Made by a program: the position numbers and the translations under genes | Shown: piece by piece, positions 1 through 6,834 of the stretch | How the letters are laid out: every line of letters begins with the position of its first letter | Position numbering within the stretch: the first letter of the stretch is position 1 | Source of the DNA: UBA4742 sp002403895 | GTDB taxonomy: Bacteria > Actinomycetota > Acidimicrobiia > Acidimicrobiales > Acidimicrobilacustridaceae | Assembly (NCBI GenBank): GCA_036823295.1 | Contig: DAISGD010000028.1 | Coordinates: forward strand, 1 to 41,806 | DNA: 41,806 nt | Reading direction: 5' to 3' | Notes under the pieces: generated by a model | The model's database searches: none | Told to the model about the DNA's origin: nothing | What the model saw: only the letters and a program-made list of their open reading frames with translations

Positions 1-1255
1 GCTCGATCTTGATCTTCACGTCGAGGCGTCCGGGCCGCAGGATGGCGGGGTCGATGAGGTCCTCGCGGTTGGAGGCGCCGATCACGATGACGTTCTTCAG
101 TGTCTCGACACCGTCGATTTCGGCCAGCAGCTGAGGCACGACGGTCGATTCCATGTCCGAGCTGATGCCGGTGCCCCGGGTGCGGAACAGCGAGTCCATC
201 TCGTCGAAGAAGACGATGACCGGCCAGCCCTCCTCGCTCTTCTCGCGGGCCCGCTGGAAGACGAGGCGGATTTGGCGCTCGGTCTCGCCCACATACTTGT
301 TGAGCAGCTCGGGGCCCTTGATGTTGAGGAAGTAGCTGCGCGCTTCGCGGTCCCCGCTCACCTCCGCCACCTTCTTGGCCAGCGAGTTGGCCACCGCCTT
401 GGCGATGAGCGTCTTGCCGCACCCGGGAGGGCCGTAGAGCAGGATGCCCTTTGGCGCCGGCAACCGGTACTGGGCGAACAGGGCGTGGTGGACGAAGGGC
501 AGCTCGACGGCGTCGGTGATCTGCTCGATCTGGCTGTCCAAACCGCCGACGTCCTCGTAGGAAATATCGGGCACCTCTTCGAGCACGAGCTCCTCGACCT
601 CGGGCCGGGGCAGCACCTCGAGCAACAGCCCCGAGCGCGAGTCCTGCAAAACGGTGTCACCGGCGCGGATCTTGCGACCCTTGAGTGTGTCCGCCAGCTC
701 GGCCACACGCTCCTCGTCGGCTCGACCCAAGATCATGGCCCGATTGCCGTCGTCCAGCAGCTCCTTGAACGTGACCAATTCACCGGTCATTTCGGGGGTA
801 CGGGCCAGCACCACGTTCAGCGATTCGTTGAGGACGACCTCGGCCCCACGGGTGAGGTCCGTCTCGCCGAGGTCGGGGTGGACCGCCACCCGCATCTTGC
901 GGCCACCGGAGAACACGTCCACAGTGCCGTCGTCATTACGACCCAGGAGCGTGCCGTAAGCGGACGGCGGTTGGGTCAGCTTCTCGACCTCGTCACGCAG
1001 GGCGGCGATGTGCTCGCGTGCCTCGCGCAGGGTGTAGGTGAGCTTTTCGTTCTGGGATACGGCCTGCGCCAACTGCCCCTTCGTCTCGAGCAGCCGCTCC
1101 TCGAGCGTTCGCACCCGCTTGGGGGCGTCCTGCAGACGCCGGCGCAGAGAGATGACCTCTTCTTCCAGCGCGACCGCTTGGTCGCGCAGCTCGGCCATCT
1201 CTGCATCGAAGGCAGCGACCCGCTCCTCATACTCGGTTTCGTTGACGAGAATCAC
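1..1255 (-). CDS. mpa: Proteasome-associated AAA+ ATPase (Mpa/ARC), 3' end cut by window edge
   Basis: Hexameric ATPase that recognises Pup-tagged proteins, unfolds them and feeds them to the 20S proteasome. About 418 residues are in the window. Visible in order are an N-terminal coiled coil (roughly residues 5-75, rich in E, R, L and Q), an OB region, a Walker A GPPGCGKT near 274-281, a Walker B ending FFDEMDS near 350, and the second region of homology with GASNREDLIDPAILRPGR next to the edge. The rest of the AAA domain and the C-terminal proteasome-docking tail lie outside. The start is uncertain: no ATG follows the strong ribosome-binding site, and the chosen GTG (1255) sits inside that site. 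The next in-frame ATG is about 18 codons on. trmI lies nearby on the same strand, as in mycobacteria. The family is certain; the start is not. Confidence 0.93.
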   Translation of the reverse strand, partial: MILVNETEYEERVAAFDAEMAELRDQAVALEEEVISLRRRLQDAPKRVRTLEERLLETKGQLAQAVSQNEKLTYTLREAREHIAALRDEVEKLTQPPSAYGTLLGRNDDGTVDVFSGGRKMRVAVHPDLGETDLTRGAEVVLNESLNVVLARTPEMTGELVTFKELLDDGNRAMILGRADEERVAELADTLKGRKIRAGDTVLQDSRSGLLLEVLPRPEVEELVLEEVPDISYEDVGGLDSQIEQITDAVELPFVHHALFAQYRLPAPKGILLYGPPGCGKTLIAKAVANSLAKKVAEVSGDREARSYFLNIKGPELLNKYVGETERQIRLVFQRAREKSEEGWPVIVFFDEMDSLFRTRGTGISSDMESTVVPQLLAEIDGVETLKNVIVIGASNREDLIDPAILRPGRLDVKIKIE

Positions 1256-1276
1256 CTCCTCGAACGCTCATCGCGG

Positions 1277-1282
1277 ACCATA
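1277..1282 (-). promoter_or_regulatory. Putative -10 element (TATGGT) of mpa
   Basis: TATGGT lies 5 nt before an ATG at 1271 that opens a 14-codon reading frame overlapping the mpa start in another frame. The transcript would begin at or near 1271, leaving only about 16 nt before the GTG at 1255. Assigned from sequence only; no clear -35 box. Confidence 0.4.
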
Positions 1283-1436
1283 CACCGGCCCTTCGGCGAT
1301 GCCGCGGAGGCCTTGGGATTTGCCGCCAATGGTGCGGCGTAGCAACCTCTCGGCGACTGCCAGCGACCCTATCCGCATCCACCGCACGCTGGGCCACATT
1401 TCTCTCGAAATGCCCGTGTTTATTGGTCGGCAGCAC

Positions 1437-1442
1437 TACACT
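1437..1442 (+). promoter_or_regulatory. Putative -10 element (TACACT) of the ferredoxin gene
   Basis: The 253-base gap 1256-1508 between divergent mpa and the ferredoxin gene holds no further gene. TACACT at 1437-1442 matches the TANNNT -10 pattern used elsewhere in the window and would give a leader of about 60 nt. No convincing -35 box was found. Confidence 0.35.
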
Positions 1443-1508
1443 CCGCTCCACGGGTGTCCGACGTACACCCCAGCCATTTTCACCCCACTCGAGAGGCACA
1501 GGCGAACC

Positions 1509-1745
1509 ATGAAGGTCTGGATCGATCAGGATCTCTGCACCGGCGACGGGTTGTGCGAGGAGATCGCCCCCGACGTGTTCACGCTCCTCGATGACGGGCT
1601 GGCCTACGTCAAGGAAGGCGACAAGGTGTTCTCGAACCCCGGTGGTGCAGAAGGCCTTGCCGTGGTTCCCGCCGGGCAAGAGGAAGCAACCATCGAGTCT
1701 GCCGAGGAATGCCCGGGCGAGTGCATCTTCATCGAGATCGACTGA
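1509..1745 (+). CDS. Small single-cluster ferredoxin (CxxDxxC...CP type)
   Basis: A 78-residue soluble electron carrier. Cys10, Asp13 and Cys16 form a C-x2-D-x2-C motif and Cys68 is followed by Pro69, the layout of the 3Fe-4S/4Fe-4S ferredoxins that usually serve cytochromes P450 or other oxygenases in actinobacteria. Asp takes the place of the second cysteine; in some archaeal ferredoxins such an Asp can ligate a fourth iron, so a 3Fe or a 4Fe cluster is possible. A fourth cysteine, Cys72, lies just after the last ligand. The protein is acidic, as expected. The ATG at 1509 gives the family length and is preceded by AGG at about 6 nt. No P450 or reductase gene is nearby, so the partner is unknown. 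Its stop is 5 bp from the convergent zinc-ribbon gene. Confidence 0.9.
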   Translation: MKVWIDQDLCTGDGLCEEIAPDVFTLLDDGLAYVKEGDKVFSNPGGAEGLAVVPAGQEEATIESAEECPGECIFIEID

Positions 1746-1750
1746 GAACC

Positions 1751-1912
1751 TCAGCGCATCGAGGCGCCGCAGTAAGGGCACTCTCGGAGGTCGCGGTCCA
1801 CCGACAGGCCGCAGTCCGGGCAGGTGGGGCGCCGGAACCGCTTGAAGCCGACCACGGCCACCACCACGGCGAGCACCAACCACAAGAGCGAGCCGATCCA
1901 CACGAAGGTCAT
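1751..1912 (-). CDS. 53-residue membrane-anchored zinc-ribbon protein
   Basis: A very small protein with one N-terminal membrane segment (about residues 3-22, mostly V, L, A and W) followed by a basic stop-transfer patch (KRFRR, 24-28). After that comes a four-cysteine zinc ribbon: CPDC at 31-34 and CPYC at 45-48. The C-terminal ribbon would therefore face the cytoplasm. Function unknown; such proteins are often annotated as zinc-ribbon domain proteins. The ATG at 1912 is preceded by AATGAT five bases upstream, a possible -10 element of a leaderless message. The perfect cysteine spacing and hydrophobic segment argue that this short frame is real. Confidence 0.7.
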   Translation of the reverse strand: MTFVWIGSLLWLVLAVVVAVVGFKRFRRPTCPDCGLSVDRDLRECPYCGASMR

Positions 1913-2000
1913 CGCTCATCATTGTGGCCGATTCCCGTCGAGGGTCGGGCACGGCTCGGCGCGAGCGGCGCCACCCGCCCAGTCGCGCCATGATCTGGCC

Positions 2001-2546
2001 ATGACCCAGGGGCTGAGCGGCCGGCTGCTGATTGCAGGACCCAGTTTGGGTGACCCGAACTTCGACCGCACGATCGTCTACCTGCTCGAGCACGCACCGC
2101 AAGGCGCTCTCGGTGTGGTGCTCAACCGCCCCAGCGCCCTCGACGTGGCGGAAACCCTCCCCCCGTGGGCAGTCTCGGCCGCCGAGCCGAGCGTGATCTT
2201 CAGCGGTGGGCCGGTGGAGGCCGACGCCGTACTGGGCCTGGCCCGGGTACGAGACACCATCGACTGCCCGGGTTGGAGTTCGGTCGATGGCGTCATCGGC
2301 ACCGTCGACCTGAGCATGGACCCCGAGGCCGTGATGGCCGGCGTCGAAGAGGTCCGGATCTACCTCGGCTACGGCGGGTGGGGGGCGGGACAGCTCGAGG
2401 AGGAACTCGCCGCCGGGGCCTGGTTCGTGGTGGAACCCGGCCCGAACGACGTCTTCCATCCCGAACCCGAGCGCCTCTGGGGGGACCTGTTGCGCCGAGA
2501 CTCAGCCCTCGCCGCCATGGCCTCGGGTAACCCGAGCTGGAATTGA
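2001..2546 (+). CDS. YqgE/AlgH family protein (UPF0301)
   Basis: A 181-residue cytoplasmic protein. The N-terminus has the family signature: GRLLIAGPSL, then DPNFDRTIVYLLEH, then GVVLNRPS (about residues 7-47), followed by FSGGPVE near 68. The length is typical. AlgH was once called an alginate transcriptional regulator, but the biochemical role of the family is not established. The ATG at 2001 follows CATGAT by 6 nt, a near-consensus -10 that would give a leaderless mRNA; an ATG at 1990 is out of frame. The gene runs toward marP, 40 bp away. Confidence 0.9.
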   Translation: MTQGLSGRLLIAGPSLGDPNFDRTIVYLLEHAPQGALGVVLNRPSALDVAETLPPWAVSAAEPSVIFSGGPVEADAVLGLARVRDTIDCPGWSSVDGVIGTVDLSMDPEAVMAGVEEVRIYLGYGGWGAGQLEEELAAGAWFVVEPGPNDVFHPEPERLWGDLLRRDSALAAMASGNPSWN

Positions 2547-2586
2547 CGAGCCACGTCGCTGCCGATCGACGGCTCTCGCCGCCTGG

Positions 2587-3750
2587 TCAGCTCAGGCAGG
2601 ACCCAGTGTCCACCGGCTCGTCGTGAGGAGTGGCCAGCACCCCGTCCAACTCCGAGGTGGCCAGGGCGTAAGCGACCCCGGGATGCTCCGTCGAGATGGC
2701 GAACGCCACCCCAACCACCTCCGCCGCCGGATCCACCAGCGGCGCGCCCGAATCCCCGGGCCGCAGCGTCGCCGCCAGCTCCAGGACCTGGCGATCAGTG
2801 GTCTGCTCGTCGTAGATGTCCTTGCCGGTGGCTTCGGTTTGGCGTGACACCTGAAACGGAGCGATACGCAGCGGCTCGCCGCCGGGATGGCCGAAGACCC
2901 CACCGATGGTGCCCCGGGAGGTGGCCGACACCACCAGGGCGGCCCGCTTCAGCCGGGGGACCTGGAGCAGGGCGAGGTCGCGGTCGGCGTCGAAGGCGAC
3001 CACGGTCGCGCTCAGCCGCCGACCGTCGTTGCGCTCGATCGTGGTGGACCGCTCCCCCGCCACCACATGGGCGTTCGTCACCACCAGGTCCTCGGCTACC
3101 ACGAAGCCCGACCCATCTTGGATGCGCCGGCAGGCAACTCCCTCCACCTTGACCACCGACACCGCCACCCGGGTGGCGGTGTCGGGATCGATCCCACTGG
3201 CGCCGGGCGGAGGACCTAGCACCGGCGTGGGCTGTAGGGCTTCAAACACCTGCGGGAACTTGTCGTCGCCCACCAACGCCTGCAGGGCCTGGGAGGCGTC
3301 GGGTGGTGGGGGGAGGTGATCGCTGAGCGTGCGGGCCACCACCGAGCCGGTGGCGAGCTCCGACGGCCAGCCGGGCGTGACGGCCAACACCGGCAGGATA
3401 AGCCACGCCACGACGACTAGGCCCGCCAGGCCAGCCACCCCGCCGAGGGTGTGATCGGCCGCCGCCACCCCCCGGGTCGTCGCCCTTGGGGCCAGCCGGG
3501 TGCCGACGGTGAGCCCGACCATCTGGCCCAGTGCGGCACCGACCACGATCGTCCCGATGGTCACCGTCACCACCCGCATATGGTCCGTGCCGTCGACGTG
3601 GCCGAGCAGCCAAGGCACCAGCCGGATGGCCGCCATCAAGCCCACCCCGAGGCCGAGCCAGGACAACACCCGAGCGGTGAAGCCCAGTCGATACCCGCCG
3701 ACGATGGCCGCAATCGCCGCGATTGCCAGAACGATGTCGAGGGCGTTCAC
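2587..3750 (-). CDS. marP: MarP-like membrane serine protease (CvpA domain plus trypsin-like domain)
   Basis: A 387-residue protein with a CvpA-like N-terminal half of about four membrane segments (residues 5-125), a linker, and a periplasmic chymotrypsin-fold protease from about 190. The triad is visible as His228 (TNAHVV), Asp258 (DRDLALL) and Ser334 (PGDSGAP). Cys207 and Cys385 fall where M. tuberculosis MarP has the disulfide that tethers the C-terminus to the protease core. MarP is needed for acid and oxidative resistance in mycobacteria through cleavage of cell-wall hydrolases; that role here is by homology. The GTG start at 3750 is preceded by AGGA at 8 nt. It lies 27 bp downstream of trmI and may be cotranscribed with it. 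Confidence 0.9.
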   Translation of the reverse strand: MNALDIVLAIAAIAAIVGGYRLGFTARVLSWLGLGVGLMAAIRLVPWLLGHVDGTDHMRVVTVTIGTIVVGAALGQMVGLTVGTRLAPRATTRGVAAADHTLGGVAGLAGLVVVAWLILPVLAVTPGWPSELATGSVVARTLSDHLPPPPDASQALQALVGDDKFPQVFEALQPTPVLGPPPGASGIDPDTATRVAVSVVKVEGVACRRIQDGSGFVVAEDLVVTNAHVVAGERSTTIERNDGRRLSATVVAFDADRDLALLQVPRLKRAALVVSATSRGTIGGVFGHPGGEPLRIAPFQVSRQTEATGKDIYDEQTTDRQVLELAATLRPGDSGAPLVDPAAEVVGVAFAISTEHPGVAYALATSELDGVLATPHDEPVDTGSCLS

Positions 3751-3777
3751 CTGTGCGATCCTGGCGGCGACGCCGCC

Positions 3778-4551
3778 TCAGCTCCCGAGCAGGCGGGCCG
3801 AGGTCAAGAAGCCGGTGTGCGCGACCATCCGGTGATCGGGCCGGACGGATTGGCCTTCGATATGCCACGAACGGTTCAGGACCTCCAAAGTCTCGGCCAT
3901 GGCGAAATCGCTCTCCTCCAATGTCTCCCGCAGTTGGGCGGCCTGAGTGATGCTGGGCGTGTAGGCGACGAGAATGCCGCCCGTGGCGAGGGCACCTTCC
4001 GCGTGCTTGACGACGTTCCAGGGCTCGGGGAGATCGAGGACGACGCGGTCGAAGTCGAACCCGTCGATGCCCTCGTAACAGTCACGCAGGTGGACGTCGT
4101 AACGCTCGAGCGCCTCGTCACCGAGGAACGACGACACGTTGGCCTGGGCCCGGGTGGCGAAGTCCTCCCGCAACTCGTACCCGGTGACGATGGCCCCTGC
4201 TCGCAGCATGGTCATCGACAGGGCGCCCGACCCCACGCCGGACTCGAGGACCCGTGCCCCCGGGAAGATGTCGGCCATCATCAAGATGGGTCCGAGGTCC
4301 TTGGGATAGATCACCTGGGCACCGCGGGGCATCTTCAGCACGAAGTCGGCCAGCGTCGGGCGCAGGACCCGGTACGAGGTACCCCGCGTCGAGCGGGCTG
4401 ACATGCCCTCCGCCCCGCCGATGACCTCGTCATGAGGCACGAACCCCGCATGGGAGTGGAACTCCCCGCCCGGCTGGAGCACGACGAGGTAGCGACGCCG
4501 TTTGTTGTCGATGAAAAGGACCCGCTCACCGGTCTGCAGCGGACGGCTCAC
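3778..4551 (-). CDS. trmI: tRNA (adenine-58-N1)-methyltransferase TrmI
   Basis: Makes m1A58 in the tRNA T-loop from S-adenosylmethionine, normally as a homotetramer. The 257 residues comprise a small N-terminal beta domain and a Rossmann methyltransferase domain. The SAM-binding motif is VLESGVGSGALS (101-112), the substrate/catalytic motif DLPEPW (173-178), and the family's C-terminal block RPDHRMVAHTGFL sits at 237-249. The length is a little short but complete. The GTG start at 4551 overlaps the ttuA stop (GTGA), which implies translational coupling. It is the third gene of a T-arm modification operon. Confidence is high for family and reaction. Confidence 0.95.
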   Translation of the reverse strand: MSRPLQTGERVLFIDNKRRRYLVVLQPGGEFHSHAGFVPHDEVIGGAEGMSARSTRGTSYRVLRPTLADFVLKMPRGAQVIYPKDLGPILMMADIFPGARVLESGVGSGALSMTMLRAGAIVTGYELREDFATRAQANVSSFLGDEALERYDVHLRDCYEGIDGFDFDRVVLDLPEPWNVVKHAEGALATGGILVAYTPSITQAAQLRETLEESDFAMAETLEVLNRSWHIEGQSVRPDHRMVAHTGFLTSARLLGS

Positions 4552-5534
4552 GAGACGTCATCCCGATCGGGTCCACCGGCGCTGGCCCCCATCCCGATCT
4601 CAACGGGTACCGGCCCCACGTCCGCCGGGAGCTGGCCTCCGGCCCGTTCCACGAGACGGCAGAACGCGCACTGCTCGGTCGTCGTGGGTGCCCCGCAGGA
4701 GATGCAGGGAGCCAACCCGGCCTGTTCCCCTTCGGCCTCCGGCCGGAAAAGGGCCGAGGCCCGGGCCAGGAAGCCGAAGTAGAAGTCATGCTTCGAGCCC
4801 GGCGAGGTCGCTTCGACGGCATTCAGGGCGTCCTTGTAGCCCAAGTGCTTGTTGCCGGCGGCCATGGGGCACTCCTCGACGATGTAGTCGATCCCCTTGA
4901 CCACGCAATAGGCCGCCATCTCCCGCTCACCCAGTCGAACGAGGGGCTTCACCTTGCGGGGAAATCCGTGCCGGGCCGGCAGGACGGGCAGCTGGCGCCC
5001 GAGGTAGTCGGTCTGCCACCGCAGGACGTTGCCGAACAACACCGCCGCCTCGTCATCCAGGTTGTGGCCGGTGACCACCACGTCGTAGCCCCCATCGATG
5101 GCGGCCCGGTCGAACAGATGGCGTTTGGAGAGCCCGCATGCCGAGCAGGGCACCCGCCGCGCCGCCCGGGCGCCGCCGGGGATGTCGTAGCCGTAGTCGG
5201 CCGGCAGATCGATCTCGATCAGGGTGCGCTCTCGGGTGGCGGCGTAGGCCCGGGCGTAGCGACCCGACTCGTCGCTGTAGTCGCCGATCCCGAGCCCCAG
5301 GTACAGGCCGTCGGCGTCGTAGCCGAGGTCGAGCAGGATGTCCCACACCGCCAAGGAGTCCTTGCCGCCCGACACGGCAACCAGCACACGCTCATTGGGC
5401 TGGATCATGTCGAAATCGTGGATGGCCTTGGCGGTCTGGTCCCGGCACAGTCGCAGGAAGTGCTCCGTGCAGAAGTTGGCGTTGTGGCGGCGGATGTCGA
5501 TGATGGCCGGCTCACGGCACACCCGGCACTTCAT
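4548..5534 (-). CDS. ttuA: tRNA-5-methyluridine-54 2-sulfurtransferase TtuA
   Basis: A PP-loop ATPase that activates U54 of tRNA by adenylation and replaces the 2-oxygen with sulfur delivered by a ubiquitin-like carrier. All landmarks of characterised TtuA are present in 328 residues: an N-terminal zinc site (Cys3, Cys6, Cys22, His25), the PP-loop SGGKDS (55-60), three iron-sulfur ligands (Cys130, Cys133, Cys222) for an oxygen-sensitive [4Fe-4S] cluster, and a C-terminal zinc site (Cys277, Cys280, Cys289, Cys292). TtcA-type and TilS enzymes lack this pair of zinc sites. The ATG at 5534 overlaps the stop of the sulfur-carrier gene (ATGA), and its own stop overlaps trmI. Confidence 0.95.
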   Translation of the reverse strand: MKCRVCREPAIIDIRRHNANFCTEHFLRLCRDQTAKAIHDFDMIQPNERVLVAVSGGKDSLAVWDILLDLGYDADGLYLGLGIGDYSDESGRYARAYAATRERTLIEIDLPADYGYDIPGGARAARRVPCSACGLSKRHLFDRAAIDGGYDVVVTGHNLDDEAAVLFGNVLRWQTDYLGRQLPVLPARHGFPRKVKPLVRLGEREMAAYCVVKGIDYIVEECPMAAGNKHLGYKDALNAVEATSPGSKHDFYFGFLARASALFRPEAEGEQAGLAPCISCGAPTTTEQCAFCRLVERAGGQLPADVGPVPVEIGMGASAGGPDRDDVS

Positions 5535-5752
5535 CGGAGACCGATCGCAGACCCGAAGTCCCCGCCGGAGATGACCGGCCGGATCTCGACGTCGTCGCTG
5601 TCGGCGAGCCAGGCGTCGCCCGGGACGATGGTGTCCCCCCGGATCACCAGCACCGACTCGCGGTTCACCTCGAGTCGTTGCAGGAGGGTTGACACCTGCA
5701 GCGGACCCTGCACATCGACCTCACGTCGGGGGTTCCTCAACAACACCTTCAT
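5531..5752 (-). CDS. ThiS/MoaD-like sulfur carrier with a tail after its Gly-Gly
   Basis: A 73-residue beta-grasp protein, probably the TtuB-like sulfur donor for the adjacent TtuA. Hydrophobic strands (VLLRN, VLVIRG, VEIRPVISGG) follow the ThiS/MoaD pattern. Gly63-Gly64 is where the thiocarboxylate would form, but nine more residues follow (DFGSAIGLR), so the chain would have to be cut after the second glycine, or a side-by-side mechanism used. No adenylyltransferase or JAMM protease gene is in the window. The ATG at 5752 gives the family-like MKVLLRN start; an ATG three codons upstream (5761) is equally possible. The stop overlaps the ttuA start by 4 nt. The fold is inferred from pattern and context. 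Confidence 0.82.
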   Translation of the reverse strand: MKVLLRNPRREVDVQGPLQVSTLLQRLEVNRESVLVIRGDTIVPGDAWLADSDDVEIRPVISGGDFGSAIGLR

Positions 5753-5810
5753 GGCCACCATGATGGCCCCATCGCCGCCATCTCGCGAACGGGCCTGGCC
5801 ACGTGATCGC

Positions 5811-6134
5811 TCAGTCCGCCGCGGCGGACTGGTGAGCCGACATTTCGCTCCCCCGTCGTGACGCCTTGCGGGTGGCCCGTTTGGCCTGCTTGGCGTCCTT
5901 CCGGACACGCTTGGCTGACTTCTTGGCCTGACGGCGGGTCGGCCCCGGTGGTTGATGGCGGATCACCACCGCCTGACCCGGGTCCAACTTGTCGCGGTAG
6001 ATCACCGTTGTCTCGGCCCGGGTGAGCCACTGGAAGAGACGGATGGTCCATACCAAGGCGCCGACGCCCACCCACATCCGGCTCCCGCCCAGGAGACCCC
6101 GGTTCAGGGCTCGGGTCCGGAGGAACGCCAGCAT
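5811..6134 (-). CDS. Small membrane protein with a very basic C-terminal tail
   Basis: Unrecognised protein of 107 residues. One membrane segment is likely near residues 20-38 (MWVGVGALVWTIRLF region). The C-terminal third is packed with Lys and Arg (about 65-95, repeats like RRQAKK, KRVRKD), which could contact membrane lipid headgroups or nucleic acid. The middle holds a short soluble stretch (DKLDPGQAVVIR). It begins within the stop of the gene upstream (TGATG) and is followed after about 60 bp by the sulfur-carrier gene. Third of three coupled small membrane proteins. No function is proposed. Confidence 0.65.
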   Translation of the reverse strand: MLAFLRTRALNRGLLGGSRMWVGVGALVWTIRLFQWLTRAETTVIYRDKLDPGQAVVIRHQPPGPTRRQAKKSAKRVRKDAKQAKRATRKASRRGSEMSAHQSAAAD

Positions 6135-6367
6135 CAGACGCGCCGGACTTCGACGATGGTGCGATTGCGCCGGCCCCGGCGCCGGCCCAGCACGAACGCA
6201 ATGGCGACGATGCCGACCCCGACGGCGATGGCGACGGTGATGGCGTAGCCCTTGGCCTCCTCGCCAATGAGCTCGACCTCGCCCTGGAGTTCGCGGAACT
6301 TGGCCTCGATGTCGGCCCGGTTGATGGGCCCGGGAGCGACGGGGTCGGGAGTGGCGGCTGGCGTCAT
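6134..6367 (-). CDS. Small single-pass membrane protein
   Basis: Unrecognised protein of 77 residues. A Pro/Ala-rich start is followed by a short helical charged stretch (about 18-38, DIEAKFRELQGEVELIGEEA), then one membrane span (about 41-60, alternating A, I and V) and a basic end (GRRRGRRNR). The predicted topology is N-terminus out or in with Arg-rich tail in the cytoplasm by the positive-inside rule. The start overlaps the stop of the holin-like gene by 4 nt and its stop overlaps the next start, so the three genes are probably translated together. Confidence 0.65.
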   Translation of the reverse strand: MTPAATPDPVAPGPINRADIEAKFRELQGEVELIGEEAKGYAITVAIAVGVGIVAIAFVLGRRRGRRNRTIVEVRRV

Positions 6368-6723
6368 GGGATCCTCACGTGTTCACGCTCTCGGTAGCGC
6401 ACGATACGGCGGACGGCAAGGGCGATGACCATCGACAGCACCGCTGCGGTGATCAGATACGGCACCCACGACCATCCGCCGACGAACGTGGTCCCTGTCT
6501 GGGTCTGCAGCACCCGCAACAGGGCCATACCCAGGAAGAACAGCCCGAGCCCCATCAGCGCGGAGCCGGCCATACCCCACGCCAGGTACCGCCCGAGCTT
6601 CTTGAGCGGGTCGACCGTTTCCTGGGTGGCGTACGCCTTGAGCAGGACCCACAGGTCCTGGACGATCTCGGCAACGGTCTTCTGCTGTGGCTTGGCCACG
6701 GACATCCTCGACAGTCGGGTCAT
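6364..6723 (-). CDS. Holin-superfamily-like two-span membrane protein
   Basis: A 119-residue protein with two predicted membrane helices: about 46-72 (GMAGSALMGLGLFFLGMALL region) and about 86-104 (VPYLITAAVLSMVIALAV). A cytoplasmic amphipathic N-terminus (VAEIVQDLWVLLKAYATQETVDPLKKL) and a basic C-terminus flank them. This is the layout of the actinobacterial 'putative phage holin / Actinobacterial Holin-X' families, which are chromosomal and not phage in context; no phage gene is near. The start is ambiguous: ATG at 6723 or 6705, or a GTG at 6699 that has GAGGA at a good distance. First gene of the small-membrane-protein cluster. Confidence 0.6.
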   Translation of the reverse strand: MTRLSRMSVAKPQQKTVAEIVQDLWVLLKAYATQETVDPLKKLGRYLAWGMAGSALMGLGLFFLGMALLRVLQTQTGTTFVGGWSWVPYLITAAVLSMVIALAVRRIVRYREREHVRIP

Positions 6724-6834
6724 GGCAACGAGCGGTGTGGGAGGGAAGCCATCCTGTCACGCGCCCGTCACCACGGAGGTTGCGAAGGTGTAGCTCGCCG
6801 TCGCACGTGGTGCAAGGACCGCTCGCTCAGTCGA

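Noticed and set aside
272..1342. 356-codon open frame on the plus strand
   Set aside because: Antisense to mpa, whose AAA motifs are unambiguous.
1227..2459. 410-codon open frame on the minus strand
   Set aside because: It runs across the ferredoxin, zinc-ribbon and yqgE genes, each with clear motifs, and its own translation is low-complexity.
3451..4401. 316-codon open frame on the plus strand
   Set aside because: Antisense to marP and trmI; composition typical of a shadow frame.
6364..6723. Prophage holin as sign of a phage remnant
   Set aside because: No lysin, structural or integrase genes are near, and holin-like proteins of this type are ordinary chromosomal genes in actinobacteria.
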